DNA of 64,000 bases from Trichoplax adhaerens (GCF_000150275.1 NW_002060949.1:147861-211860); one strand, 5' to 3'. Counted from the stretch's first letter, positions 37,758-51,810 are shown. The notes: generated by a model not told the origin, from the sequence alone. A program made the numbers and translations.

Positions 37758-40038
37758 TTGTGCATGTGTTATACAAGATATTGACAAATTCACTACTCGT
37801 TCAAACGAAACACAACTAATGATGTTCATCTCATTGAAACTTGCATAGTATTCTAACTACTGCACTGTAGATTAAAAGAGTCTACTTTTATACATCGAAT
37901 TTTCCAATTGTTATCACACTTAAATCGCTATTAACTGTTCGTTTAAGTATTATACCAACAACGATGTATCTCTAATGAAGCATTTGCTATATATAGTATT
38001 AGCAAGCTAAAGTCCGAATTAAGTTTAAGAACGACTATTTGCTAAAGGGAAAGAAAATAAACTTTGTTTAGTCCTTTCAGCTCACTAAACACTTACGTAG
38101 AGCAATAAAATCTATTCATATGATTAACATTATACTTTAAGCACTCCAGCACAATTCCGCTATCATACAGTATTTCACTTTCAAAGTCCGTAATCATATA
38201 TACGAGTCCTGTACTGCACTGTAAAAGATAACAGCATTTAACAAGTTGTTGAAAATGAAATGAACTGTAAACTATACTAAAAGTATAATACGAACGAAAT
38301 ATGCACATCATAATCTAACAACATCTTACTCTCTCTCTCACGTTTACTGTAATTCAATGCTTAGTTGATAAATGTTGCACATTTACGGATGTCTACTGTA
38401 GGTTAGACGGTATATTGCACAAGCTTTAGTCAAACTTGTGATAACCACAGTTCAACCATCGCCTACTTCTTCACTAGCTACAGAATTAAGATAAAAAATG
38501 ATATAGCAACTTAATTGAGTTCATACCTATTATAAATGAGTGTATTGATACTAGAATAAGGAGTTAACCGAGGCCGTAGCCGATAACTGAGAGGAATAAA
38601 GTGACGATATGCAGCCATGATGAAGATTAGGAAGGCTGGAAGGGACAAGCTCTCAACCTCTGCAACAGCTGCAGTCTGCCTCGGTACAGAGGAGAGCGAG
38701 AATAAGGTCTATCGTCGTGGCTTCTGGCCTGTGTACAGTACTCATACAGTACTTGGACCATGGACTAAATTGCTAGACATACGAATTTATACTGCGCAAA
38801 ATAGATTGTCACCTCATTGACCTTTCCTTCTTATGCACAGATGGATTCATACGGTAAAACCAGTCCTATGGTATCGAACGATATGACAACTCATTTTGCA
38901 CAGCTATCGGTACAGACGTACAGACGGCACAAACTGAAACTCCATGCTGTATCTCCGTAGTGTACTGTCGCAAGTATCTATGAGTGCGCCTGTGCAATTG
39001 GCAGTCATTCAGACAGACAGAACAGAATCAATAAAGAAATGAAATCAATAACGTAAAATAAAATTAAAGTAACATTAATTAACAGTTATTTAATATTTTA
39101 AGTGAGATGAAATGCTGCTTACAGTACTCTAAACCTTTAGAGATGAAGAAAACCTAAATGGCTGTAAATACTCTTTTCTTTTCATGTAATGCAATCTTTG
39201 AAAGAGTCTATAAAATCCTGCATTCGCATTTCAACATTTGTCTCTGCACGTGTAAGCTATACAGTGCCATAAATTGAAATGGGATCGTGAGACATTGGAG
39301 TAAACCAAATGAAGTCAGCTCAGATTTAACAAGGCATGCTTGTATAATGTACAGCATAGAGATTAATGAAAAACTTTTTTCTTTATGCCGTACAGTGTGG
39401 ATTTAATTACAGTAAAATTTTAAAATATTTACATCATCGCTTTTCAATAATACAGTTCCTTGTGACATTAATAGATAACTAGTAGTGAGTAAAAATGTTT
39501 TGTGATACAGTACAGCTAAAGCAAAGATTGTACTATATATCTTCATTGCAATAATTTGTTTGTTACCTAGATAGGAAGAACACCGATATTCATTAAGTTG
39601 ACCATTAAATGGTACAAATTCCAAGATTCCCAAGTAATGCGTATGATGAACGATTAATACGACCGATAGATACGGATGGACGTGGATACAGTATCATATA
39701 TAAGTACAAACTATAGACAGTACAAAATCTATAGATCCTGAGTATTTAGATTCTTGAAGATGGTAAAGCAATTATAGATGTATGGGACAGTTATAAGATT
39801 TATCTAGAATATGTTATAAGCTTATAAATGCTAAAACAAATTAATAAGCGACAGATACAGTATAACAACTATTAATTTAGCCTACATACGCGCACTTATA
39901 TTGTAGTCACACCTATGCTATGCCAATATAGGCGTATGGCAATTTTGCTATTATAGAAATATAAATTGATGGCAGCGGCGGTAAAATTATTTGGATGCTT
40001 TATTATAATCCATATATTTATTTGCTTTCTTAAAAAAT
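37758..40038. other. intergenic, including a G+C-richer patch
   Basis: No gene is supported. About 38560-39010 is visibly less AT-rich than the flanks and contains a 67-codon plus-strand frame (38617-38820) without recognisable motifs, plus several TACAGTA words. It could be a decayed mobile element or an unrecognised exon. A minus-strand AATAAA at 40017-40022 probably serves the REXO1-like gene. Confidence 0.5.
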
Positions 40039-43000
40039 TTAACAGCGGGGCTTTTGAAGGCACACATGCTTTATGGACGAAGAACGTGACCTTTTCCCAT
40101 TTTTTAACTTCCATTTCATTAAATCAATACAAGTTACAGCGTCTTCTTTACTGTCATGACCATCATCACCTAAGATGAGTTTGTAAAGCAGGCCAAATTA
40201 ATACCTGAAAATGTTTCTTATGAGCATTAAACTAATAATCGCGCGGTCATGGATTGGTTAATTCAAAAATACAAATAAATTTATTTTTAAGTATTGTAAT
40301 TCTAACCGCTATTTTGGATAATACGCTTTAAGAAATCACGCGCGAGATTTTTTAAAGATCGCTTATAAGGTAAACCACGTCGATGAGGGAATACCAAGGC
40401 TGTATCAACAATCATCTTATGTATTAACTATAGTAGAAGCGAGTACAGCATTAGAATAAATCTCAAATCAGGGTCATGGGTATCATTTTATATATATCTT
40501 TTTACACTACAGGTATATTCAAATCAATATCTACAGATACTAATAACAGATTATAGATGAAATGTTACCTTTAACGATATCAGATCATTTTCGAGTCCAT
40601 GACCTACAATTATCGTATTCTCATAAACGTAACTTAATATTATTGCTTGCGCATCGCGTAATGTAACATTAATGCCGTTCATATCACTTTCCGTAATACC
40701 ACTAAATCTGTAAGAAAATATTAAGTGTTATAAGTTAAATGCATGTCAAAGCGGCTATACGTAACAATCTAAATCACCAAAGAAAATGTTTAAGAAACGC
40801 CCAATCAGGACGGATATTTTTAAAATCGTGTAAAAAGCAAATTCAAAAGATATTACTTACCTAGTATTGTAATCAATGATTCTAGATGACGGTCTTACCA
40901 AACTATCGTAGACGACTTCAGCATTATGATCTACCATAGTTACGCGACATAGTTCTATTCCATTAGCAGTATAGCACTGTATCATATAATTTTTATTGCT
41001 TTAATATGCAATGAATTCTTATTTAGTGCTATAAATAGATGCTCGACAATAATAAGGCGAAAGTTTCTATTTATTTCCGAAATTATTACCATTTCACAAT
41101 CTAAGGCATAAACATTATTTTCTGCTGTTGCCGAAGAAATAGTGGCAACATATCCAGATGACATATCTCCATTATATCGATGTACATGGCTCTAAACGAT
41201 TTAGATTGGCTTATAATGACTACGAATTCATATAATCAAAGATATTGGTAATATAGCGGTAATAAAATGATTGGATACCTTACACCTTATAACTTACTTT
41301 AGAAATTGAACAACCGGCTCCTCCGACTGCTCCATCACAGCAGCTGTAAATATTAACAATCTCCCCAGACACTATAAAAAAAGCACAATTCTTAGTATAA
41401 TAGTTGATCAAATTAATGACTCCGGATTTTACCTTTCTTAGAAATAATTCTACCGAAATGGTAGACGCATTCATCATCAACTTGTGTGCCATCTTTCGTA
41501 ATACAGAACGCTTTTCCACAACGACAACATGTGCATAATCGATCTTGAATGGTAGTTTCAAAATTTTACGATACACATTCGCGCATGAAGTTGATTAATG
41601 AAGTCATTTATAAAATATTGCAATATAATTTAAATATTTACCACCATTTTTTTGGATTACAGGCGAGGGGTATTTTTGTGTTACGTTGTGTATAGCAGCA
41701 GCCCCAGGTTTGTCCGGTACTGGTAAAGGGTACGAATTATCTCGTAAACTGTCAATGCTTGCTATATAATCTTTTAAGCTTTCATAAAATTCTAGTGAAC
41801 GTTTAATAGCCGATCAAATTTACAACGAATTTGATTATACTATATTATAATTATTTCTATTAGCTAACCATTAACTAGAATAGATAACTATTTGTATACT
41901 CGTATTACCTGCAAGATCACTCCTTGCGGAAGATGAAGCCCCTCGTTCGCTTTTACCCTCTCGAAGCAGTTTACTTTTTACCACAGCAAATCGATTTAGG
42001 TAAGTTGATTTCTTAGAGCATCCATTATTAAGATCTTTCTCTTCCTTTTGAGCCTACAAAATAAGTTATAGCAATGTAAGATTTACCCTACAGATTTACA
42101 TTTTGTGATAAGTTAGTACTACATCCAGACAAAAATCCAAAGAAGTATTTTGCTATTATAATTAAATAAAATATGGAGTAATTCGTACTTGTTCATAAGC
42201 TTCTTCTTTATTTGATTCAATTTTTATATATATTTCAACTAAGCTCTCTAAACATTTCTGTCTTATGGCTAGTGGTATCTTTGATCCAGGGGTTGGCATG
42301 ATGATCGGTTTATTTAACTGTATTATAAAAGGTAGATTATCAGAGGTAGTACTGAAGCCTTATTTCAAATAGAAAGTGGCATGGTTTAATAATGTAAGTT
42401 GTTAACCATGAGTTTATAGTACATCGAACTAAAGACTTGATAGAACGAATTCTTAGTCACTACTGTATTGCATCTTAAATTTTATATCATATGCAGTAAC
42501 TGTATATTAACAGCAAATATCTACAATAGTGCATACGGCATACTATTCATTTATAGTTTGATTTTGCTACTTCTTTTATTAAGGGCAGCCAAAGTACATG
42601 CTGAAAAAATATTAATCCGAAACAGTTGCAATAACTGATAGGTCACCATTTTTACATGTACTGTAGTCTGATATATGCAAAGCGCTATAATATGTTTTTA
42701 TTTTTAATACTTTATAATAACGATAATATCTTTGCTTACTTTTTTTGGAACGTGAGCAATACGACGATGTTTATTCTCTTCATCCGTTGACAAAGAAGAC
42801 TTTTCAGAACGCTTAAAACGAAGAAGCCAACAGCATATAATTAGAAAGGGGACTGCATATTATATTAATGTGTAGGTCCCGAAGAAAAGTAGTAAGTTTA
42901 CTACTATTTACTGATAAGATGACCTTATAAGTAAAAGTATAACTTGTTTTACATATAGCCACAATATGTAAGAGTTTTGCATATTATAATTGAATGACAA

Positions 43001-43650
43001 TTGATAGTCGCTGGTTCAAGCATATACTCACTGATATGCCGTAAAGAAAGATAATCATGTATACGACTATTAAAATAGTAGTACTTTAACGAACCTCATA
43101 GCAAGCTATACTTGGATATGATATCTTTTTAGGCACATTTAACAACTTGGCCTTCTTACGTGTTTCATCATCCTACAATTTAGTATATGTGTTATAAAGG
43201 TTATAAAGGAATATACAGTATACTCATTCATTGAACATTTATTAAATTATTCCACAGTAGCATCTTTAACTTTAATTTTTCATGAGTTTTATCCTGGTAC
43301 CATTACTGGTAGGCTATAAGTAACAATCCAATTATGCAAATAGCAATATACAAATTACTAGAATCTACAAATCTCTTTACCACATCAGGGGTATGCGCTT
43401 TTCTCGGCCGCTTAGTTAGAAGTTTATCATCACCTAAAATGACGTTTTCATCAGAATACTTTATTTCTTTAGCTTCCTTGTCTACCTGATCCTTGGTTGA
43501 AGTCGATGGAACTACTTTGCAAGGATTATTGACTACTTCCGGAGTATGATTATTGAAGATTGCTAACAATTGCTGCTGTAAAGTATCACTATTGGTTATG
43601 CTCTCTTGTGATTCTTGAATGTTATCCATAATGGCCTGTGTTATCTCTAC
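40039..43650 (-). CDS. REXO1: REXO1-like RNA exonuclease (DEDDh), 5' end not found
   Basis: Thirteen exons in transcript order: 43381-43650, 43095-43172, 42740-42811, 42189-42317, 41909-42053, 41642-41770, 41433-41543, 41284-41371, 41090-41189, 40861-40976, 40569-40707, 40307-40415, 40039-40169; 538 codons plus stop, all phases consistent. It is a 3'-5' exoribonuclease of the REXO1/Rex1p family, probably nuclear. A basic, polar N-terminal part leads to RIAHVPKK and a helical region ([16 protein letters not shown]) resembling the elongin-A-binding part of REXO1. A zinc-ribbon-like CCRCGKAF...ECVYHFGR and [13 protein letters not shown] follow. The nuclease domain has all DEDDh motifs: YALDCEM (D, E), VGHGLENDL (D) and GHDSKEDA (H, D). 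[17 protein letters not shown] is the family's signature. The 43650 exon opens in frame after a splice acceptor, so at least one upstream exon is missing. Reading past the 43381 donor gives an artefactual hydrophobic tail. Confidence 0.88.
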
Positions 43651-44972
43651 CTGAAAAGAATAATAAAATGTACAAGACGTTGTAAGTTATTATTCAATGC
43701 TAGAAGTTAGACTGTACAATTATATTCCGATTTATATACGTGTACTGACTATAGATCAAATTGGATTAACATTATAGTAACTGTTGGTATACTCGCACTC
43801 GTACTTATAGGAATAATTACGGCTGTCAGTTAAAGAAAAACTAGAGCATATCGAGCTAAAACTTTCTGATAGAAATTTTCAAGTACACGCATCATAGGTG
43901 ACATGACTGTATATGTTACATTTGTAAAATCGTTTGCGACTAATCAAACTTTGCTTGATAGATGATTTCTTGTCGTTATATACGTTCGAGCACATTCGGC
44001 TACCTGCTATTTACTGCGATATTTGGAGGCAACAAAGCACACAACATTCATATACTTACTATGCCTGTCTTGTAGTCGCATAATTACCGTTATTGTTATC
44101 GGTATGGAAAACTATACAGGTATGCAATGTCTGGTCCCACTACAAAATATACCTTTCTGCATCAATTAATCTACTCGCACTTTCAAATTCCGTCAGGAAG
44201 AAAAGTAACTTAATGAATATGTCTCTTTATGAGATTGTCGGTAAGGTTGTGTACAAGTTATTACATTATAGCTACTGTATTTTAATGAAGTACATGGTGT
44301 GACACCGTTCCACTAGCAAAATGTAAATAGTTATGGTTTTAGCTTACGTGATATGTCAAGGTAGAGATCGAGAGATGGAACAGTTCCTTTAAATGAAAAT
44401 GTAAATAATGCTAAGTGTATTCCACTGCTGACGTTAACATTGCGATAGCTGTATAAAATGAGCAATCAGTGGCTACTACTAAGCCACAATCGGTACTAGT
44501 AATCGAGACAGAGTTCACCAGTAACCATGGTAGGACTCTATCATTTCGCTTTGCAGAAACAAAATGGTATTAATCGTGATTGAGGAGGTCTAAAGTAATG
44601 TCTAAAGCTTGATGGAATCCAATGGTAGCAAATTAGCATTCTTCGAAATTACTTCTCATTCATATTTTGCTCAGTGCCGTACAATACTGTACAGTATAAT
44701 GTATTGTACTATACGGTAGCAAGTACTGTACTGTTACAGTAGTACTGTACAGTACAGTATGTGACAGCCAGTAGTGTGACAGTACAGTACAGTACTGTAA
44801 TGCACTGGACTGTACTGTACTGTAGTTTGTACTGTAGGACGAGCAGGCGGCTTTGCAATCTGCAAATCTCAACGTCTGGGTCTGGGATAGCATTCTGCAA
44901 ACGAAAACAGACAAATGCTAATATTTTAAATCTTATACTGTGGTAAACTTGGGATATTTTGTAGTACCAGGT
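43651..44972. other. REXO1-like 5' flank and TTC4 upstream region
   Basis: It must hold the first REXO1-like exon(s), which I could not identify, and the TTC4 promoter. Its clearest structure is the palindrome cluster at 44679-44837. Confidence 0.5.
44679..44837. repeat. dense TACTGTA/TACAGTA palindrome cluster upstream of TTC4
   Basis: About 160 bp is built almost entirely from TACTGTA, TACAGTA and GTAC words in both orientations (for example TACTGTACAGTACAGTA near 44743). It ends 136 bp before the TTC4 ATG. Several open frames across it are artefacts of the repetitive composition. Confidence 0.8.
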
Positions 44973-47900
44973 ATGTCTGAGGAAGTTCCAAGTAGCGAGA
45001 GCAAGAATGATAACACCAGTCAGGATTATGATGAAGAAGAATGGATGAAGGTACAGCTAAAATTTGCCTCAATAGTGGCTGGATACAGCAGTGCTAATAT
45101 CTGCGAGGGTGTAGTTTCAATCTAAAATACTAGAGCAGTTCTAGGCTGCAGTTTGTGCATATAATGCTCTATGCCACATCTTGTAATAAAGTAGCTTGAA
45201 TTCGATGATGATCCAAATCATCTTATCCATTCACAGTCGTGCATTCAATTTTGACGCTACACTTTACTGTTTCATTGATTATATTACACACAGTGAGCAA
45301 AAATTCGTATGTTTCATAGCTAAAAATGACATGTCATTGCTGGATAACTGCGAATTGACTGCAATGAAATAATTATGCTCTACCATCAATGATTACTTAT
45401 AGTGGTCTTTATTATTTAGGAATTACAAAAAGTACCATTGCTGATGACTGAGCAACCCGATGAAATTGATCCCGAAACTTCTCCTGCGTTGGCAGCGCTT
45501 CAAGCATTAAAATATGAAAACGATGAAGATCCTCCTGAAGGTGTTTATCCTCATACTGTCGAATAACTAGTCATCAATTAGAACATACAGTGTTTTCCTA
45601 TGACCTAGGTGATATCCTCCTGGGTTGGAATCATTTTGAAACATCAATACAAATGTTACCTACGGTGGAAACTACTGTATAAAATAACGAGATGATTTAC
45701 TATTTTAATTTTGCAATCTTAATTTTTTAATTATAAATAGTTAAAGCTGTTAACTACAAAGACGATGGAAATTTTCACTTCAAACGTAAACGCTATCACC
45801 AAGCAATTGCTGCTTATACTGAAGGAATCAAACAGAATTGCGGCGATAATGACTTAAATGCACAATTATACAATAATAGAGGAGCTGCACAATCATATTT
45901 AGGTATCTACTCTTTCAGATATGTAGATATTTTAAATTTTGATTCTGTCTTGTTTGGTATTCACATTGCCGGATAGAATTTATCTTCTATCTAGCTATAT
46001 TAAATGTATTTAAATACTTGTTTGCTTTCCTAAAAATTGCATTGCTGTAACAATAAACATAGTTTTCGAGTTTGATTAGTGTAAATATTTTCGATATCAG
46101 TATGTACTCTGATATTAAAACTTCCATACTAAAATTCTTGCTACCTGATCAGTAAAATGATTCGCTTTCCTGCATTAGGTAATAACAGATCGGCTTTAAA
46201 TGACGCTACGGAAGCTAAGAAATTATCTCCGACATATATTAAAGCTTTCATAAGAGGTAAATTTCGTTATAGGAATTCTATAAAACGAATAAAATTGATT
46301 GTCGACAATATTCCTGTCTTTGATTCTATACTCGAAAGTTAGTAAATTACTTCACTTTTTCGCTTATGTAACTGCTTTATTAATTAATAATCAAAATCGA
46401 TTCGTAGCAACGATTGAGAGGATCATCTTTTAAATTACAGGTGCAACAGCTTGTTTTGAACTTCGTCTTTATAATGAAGCACTAAAGTGGTGTGAAGATG
46501 GCTTAAATATATCCTAAAATTGCTTAAATTTTAACAATGATACTATGGTTGGTAGAATGATCATAAAACGAATGGATATTCAGTCTATGTTGCTTAACTA
46601 TCAATACATAGAATCAGATAATAAAAAATTAAAGGAATTAAAACTTAAAGCCGTCAAAAATCAGGTAATATAGCAACCCGTATTCGATTTTGTAACGTTT
46701 AGAATAGTGTGCTTTATATGCCCATATATGATATGACATGGATAAACCATGCAATAGCTTAAGGTCTATTTATAATTATATGTGTTCCATAATGAAACAA
46801 TAGCCATTGCTGATGTCGATTTAAGGAATACTCTATCCTATTTACAATACTATAAATAGTATTTGCCTAAGAAAGATTTATTGACGTTTGTAATTTTAAA
46901 AGCAAATACTTTTGGATCGTAGAAAGTTAATGCTAGAAATCACCGGAAAGAAAATTTACTTTCCAAGAAGGAAGAGACGTCCATTAGAAATTTAATGCAA
47001 GCCCTTAAGGTTGATTTATTTCTTTTAGCTTTTTTCAGTGATGTTATGAAAAAATGTCGTAAGATACATGTCGATGATATTATGAGTACGCACTGTGCGT
47101 AAAACAGCGTCTAATCTTTACATTACTCGATCGTATTATCAACTTCTTTACTAAGTATCGCTGTAAGAGATATAGTGTATTGGGGGTATTTTTAAATTAA
47201 TGGCATATCTTAATGGTCAATTCGTGTAGGAGCGTGAGGTAACGCTTGATGGATTAAAGTCTTACTCTGATATAGAAACTATGTCGATAAAGGACGTTAA
47301 AGCCCTATTAACCCCTCCTGATCCGATGGGCGCTTCTGCAATGGTTTATCTAAACGAAGAGATGGTAATTCATTGGCCTATCCTTTTTATTTATCCTGAG
47401 CATGGCCAAACAGATTTTATTAAATCTGCCAACGAAAACGATAGGTAAAATTGCTAACTGAAGTTCATCTTAATAATAATAACTTACGCACATATTTATG
47501 AGATTGCTTCACGTGGATATGTTTGATGTACTAATTTTCTGCTTAATATTTCTGTAATATACTGTACAGATTACATTTATCGAGAATTACTATCAATTGT
47601 AGTACGATACAGAGTCAGGGACATATTAAGATCATTAATAAATGTGTTTACAATATCGCACAAATCTTCATTTGAAGACAATTTAAGAGATTTATTGAAC
47701 CTTAGTTCTTTACGGGTATTTTTGGCTTAGATTTATGGATCACTTAATAGTAATGTTTGATGACAATGAAGCCCCACCATGGGATAAGGAAAATAAATAT
47801 AAACTAAAAAACCTTGAAGTAAGAATATTTGTATAGTTGTAACTCTTACAACATAGATATTAAATTAACTGCAACTGTTATTCAGTACAAGCGTAATTGG

Positions 47901-48347
47901 GCCGAAATCTTTTCATCTAACTTTTGTAGATATATTTCGAAGATAAAGACAGCACACAGTTACACCGAATTCATTTGCATCAAACCCTTAAGGAAATATT
48001 GACTGACAAAAGGTACATTACATTTCGGAATTGGTAGAGATCTTGTAACGACAATAGCATGAGGAGATACCAGTTTACAGTTTGTAAGACAATACCTAAT
48101 ACAACATCTGTGTGGTATTCAATGAATATCTCATGGAGATCTAGGTATTAGAAATAATGGCAACACGTATATACGTATACAGTATATAATTTTATTACGC
48201 TGACGTCGTCTTTGGAATACTAGTATGTCTTATTGGATAATCTTGATTATTAAACCATATCGTAGGTTCTGTGTGAAGTATGGCATACCTTCCTTTATAC
48301 TTTTAGTGACAGGTTCGGCATTTAAAGATCATTTTCTGAAGAAATAG
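44973..48347 (+). CDS. TTC4: TTC4, TPR co-chaperone of Hsp90/Hsp70 (Cns1 family)
   Basis: Eleven exons: 44973-45050, 45420-45540, 45741-45902, 46179-46256, 46441-46508, 46608-46664, 46923-47009, 47230-47444, 47731-47818, 47930-48012, 48266-48347; 1119 nt, 372 residues (human ~387). TTC4/Cns1 proteins link Hsp90 and Hsp70 in cytoplasm and nucleus. The N-terminus ends EEEWMKELQKVPLLM, matching the family's WEKEFEKVPLFM. Exons 3-6 hold the TPRs: NYKDDGNFHFKRKRY, LYNNRGAAQSYLGNNRSALN, KWCEDGLN. After a charged helix comes the C-terminal wheel domain: VIHWPILFIYPEHGQTDFI and VMFDDNEAPPWD, ending GIPSFILLVTGSAF. The fifth intron (46509-46607) has no GT donor. It begins ATATCCTAA and ends AC, and without removing it exactly the frame meets a stop. 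The first ATG in frame is used as start. Confidence 0.95.
46509..46607 (+). other. U12-type AT-AC intron in TTC4
   Basis: The 5' end ATATCCTAA matches 7 of 9 positions of the minor-spliceosome donor ATATCCTTT. TTGCTTAAC (46590-46598) matches 8 of 9 of the U12 branch site TTCCTTAAC, 10 nt from the terminal AC. Splicing here joins GLN to IESDNKKLKEL, which continues the family alignment. Confidence 0.85.
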
Positions 48348-51300
48348 GCTTAACAATAAGAAATAGTTCAAAATATTATAAGTATCTTAGAAATATTGAT
48401 ATTTGTGAACAGTTATAGTTATTAATACAATACAATCTATGAAAATGGTAATATTGAGTTTTACTTTGTCATTTTACGCTTATTTGATCTGCTGTTTACT
48501 GACATTAATGTCTTCTAAGAAAATATTGCATCAGCGCTGGATTACTATAATTTATTTTTGTAATTGTGTATAAAATTTTGATCTCAAATTTAATTGTATA
48601 CTCTTTCCGTAGATTCGTAAAGGAATATATATCAGCTAATCTCACATTATTATTATCGTAGAGAGTAGAAGAATTCTTACCACTTCCTTTAGTATCTTGC
48701 TAGTTTAATAGTAATTTAAATGAGTAGACTATTTGTTCTAAATAAAATAGTAATCGATGGTAGTCTAATCTACTTAATGAAGGAAATAGAAATTGATGTT
48801 TCATTTAGAATTGTGGCAGTCATCAAAAATTGTAGTAAAATTATCTTATTGTATTGTGTAACTATTTTAATCGTAGTTTTATATATCGAAAATAAAAAAA
48901 TAGACGAGTTTAATCAAAATTTTTATTTACTCATGAATTCTTCCGTTATTATATGAAGCGAAATTTCCCTGCGACTGTAAAGCATGAGTCATTAACTATA
49001 AAAATTATGCTTGCTAAAGCTAATTTTGACTTTAATTCCTCATTTCCTGATCTAACTAACACGTACAATCTACAAAATTACTCTTACCATAGCATGGATG
49101 CTTAAGTAGTATTTACTTTTTATCATTAAGCTACTACATATTTGTGCTGATGGTTACTGAAATTCTAAAGCAATTTTACGTTAGTGAATACATTAGCTTA
49201 AATATCGAAGCGTCATTCAATTCAGGTTTATACACAAAATGCTAAAGTGATAGAATTTTAATAGGAGTTAAAATAGTAGGCAACATGTTATTCGGTACGG
49301 AAAAGTCATTCGGAATTCTAGCACATGTTGTGAATAATATAATGCGAGTACCATATACGATTAACGATACGTTGTTTTAAAATGAAAAAGTATTAAAAAA
49401 TAAAAATTTGTTGGATTATCTCGAACGACTTTCTTTTAAATGAAATAAAAGTATCGACAATATTAGGAAATCACACACCCTAAATGGTAATATTGTTATC
49501 ATTATTTTTAATTATTGTAAAGTCCTTAACGATGTTTCCTATTGAATTGATAATTTTAACGGTACATATTATATACTATCCATTGTTTTAATCTGGCGAT
49601 GTGAAAATAATGTATATATTATATGTATATATACAATCAATCGACATATTGGTGATAAAATTATATAAGTGGATTTAGGATTTATAACTCATTGATGAGA
49701 TTATAAGAATGCATAGTTAAGGTTCTATTATTTATAATGCTTTTGCACACTAATTATCCTTTGTCATTACAACGCTGTCGATCAACTGCTTATATTTTAT
49801 TTTTTCATAACGTTATTTTAATGGAAATGTATGTTCTTTTTTAAAATTTACCTATTCCTTATCAGTCTTTTTATTATTGCTGATTGCAAGACCAATGTGA
49901 CGTTTTCTTAAGCAAATATATCCAAGCATTGCATGTTAACAGTTTTTAACAGATGCTAATAGGAGAGAGAAAAATGCTTGAATATTCTACTATTTAATGT
50001 CGGTATACAATTTTAATAAAATTAGTCATTAGTTTGGGGCTTTTGCAATGTCCAAAAAATTATTTGCATATACACGTATAAAATATGCCTATATGTGTGA
50101 TTGTATATAAATAATAAAAGGTACCTTTACAGATTATCGCCTTTTATAGCCTAACGGTTATTACGATCAAGATATGTGGAAATTGATAATTTTTACTAAA
50201 TATGAATTAAATGTCTTAATGAAGTGCATTTTTTATCTTTGGGCAGATTTCGTGTTAATTTATTTTTTTTTTAATTTTAGCGACATCATTGTTAAACTTT
50301 ATTAAATTTTCATTGACGTAATTTTGATCGCATACCTTTGTAACTTTTATGACCTGCTGTTCATTCTCATGAGTAGTTGAACATGGAAAGTTGAGATAAC
50401 ACTTGCGATACAATCTTAACATATGATTGTATTAGTTTACATAAACTTAATCAATCAAGTTCAGTCAATAATGGGGTATTATCTTGATTCAATATACTCA
50501 TTATCTTCCAGTAGACGACCTAGACAGTAAAGTGTATGCGGCATGTCTGATCTTGATAGACAAGTAGTAAAGCCATGACAGTAACTTTTGCAAGATAAAT
50601 GTAGGAAGAGAGTATAATCTAATCCAAACGTCATAATAATTCAAGGAGAATAAAATAGCAGTACAAAACCATCATTTATTGAACCAGTGGTCTTAAATTA
50701 GGAATCTATTGCCAAATTTTTTTATGCTAAAAAAGTTCAATGTACTGACATTTATTTAAAGACTGATCTTGCACTTTTTGTATTAATAAGGTTTCAATTT
50801 TTTACTCAATAGACAATATAACAAAAAATTAAATTTGATTTCATTCCTTATCGATTGATAAACAATGAAAATAAAATTAATCAATTGTCTTATTTATTCT
50901 AGGCTTTTGATAACGGCATCAATGCTGTTAGCATATGCTTAATTTCTGGTCGATATGATTGGATTGTCAAATTATTCTATTGCAGTTCTATTCTTATCCT
51001 AACATTTGATTGGCTAAAATCAGTATTATCTTAATTAAATAGTCATTATTGAATTACTCTTCAAATGATTGTTGAAAGACGACAAGTGAAATTTGTTATT
51101 AATGTATAGATTTGAAAAATGGTCGATAATCAATAACTAGAGGGAAGACTGATTGAGACTGATGAGAGTGAAAGGAAGTAAGAGCATGAGTGAGAAAATT
51201 ATATAGCAAACAAAAATTCCATTGATGTCATTCTTATTTTTTTCTCTCTCTCACATATATGTCACACGCGTACACATTCTCCTTGTTATAGGCTGTAGAG

Positions 51301-51802
51301 AATGCAATTTTCTACCGCTAGTCAGGGTATAAACGATAGTCTTGCATTCAATATTTGTCATAATCATTTGATCTTAGTTGGGTAGTCAACTTTAATGAAA
51401 TCTATATTAATCCAATTGCTATTCGTAAATCATTACTCTATTACATAAGATTAACATTTTTTCCATAAGTCCTTCAAGTTGGTGAAGTATTAATATCATC
51501 TACATAGTATTATATCAACTGGGAAAGATCTGTATTAAAATATATTCGTATAGTGGATTAATTTAAGGTGAAAGTTTTATCCAACCAAAATCTTTGCTCC
51601 TTGAATCAATTAATCTTCTGCTTAATAATTCCTGGCTAAGCAAAAAAAATTCCAAAACAAAAAGGAAGAAGAACAATTTGACTTATGTCGAATAATATCA
51701 GTGGTCTTATAACTTCTTAGTACTCATTGCTTGCTTGGTGGTGGTGGATTCTTTTGCTTTCCACAATTGCATTTTTTTATATTTATTGAATATCGCTTTC
51801 AC
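48348..51802. other. AT-rich intergenic region
   Basis: About 3.5 kb, extremely AT-rich in 48700-50900. The longest frame (48720-48956) is hydrophobic low-complexity sequence and not convincing. I see no gene or element. Confidence 0.55.
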
Positions 51803-51810
51803 TATATAAA
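51803..51810 (+). promoter_or_regulatory. TATA box of the anosmin-like gene
   Basis: TATATAAA lies 64 bp upstream of the ATG at 51874. Confidence 0.55.

Noticed and set aside
43303-43380. Apparent C-terminal membrane anchor ([15 protein letters not shown]) on a 108-residue minus-strand frame.
   Set aside because: It is a read-through of the intron after the GTAAAG donor at 43380. Splicing to 43172 restores the REXO1-like frame.
44660-44946. Overlapping open frames on both strands rich in Tyr, Ser, Thr and Val.
   Set aside because: They are produced by the TACTGTA/TACAGTA repeat cluster, which reads open in several frames.
48720-48956. 78-codon plus-strand frame with hydrophobic stretches.
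   Set aside because: It sits in the most AT-rich part of the window and is dominated by Ile, Leu and Asn codons expected by chance.
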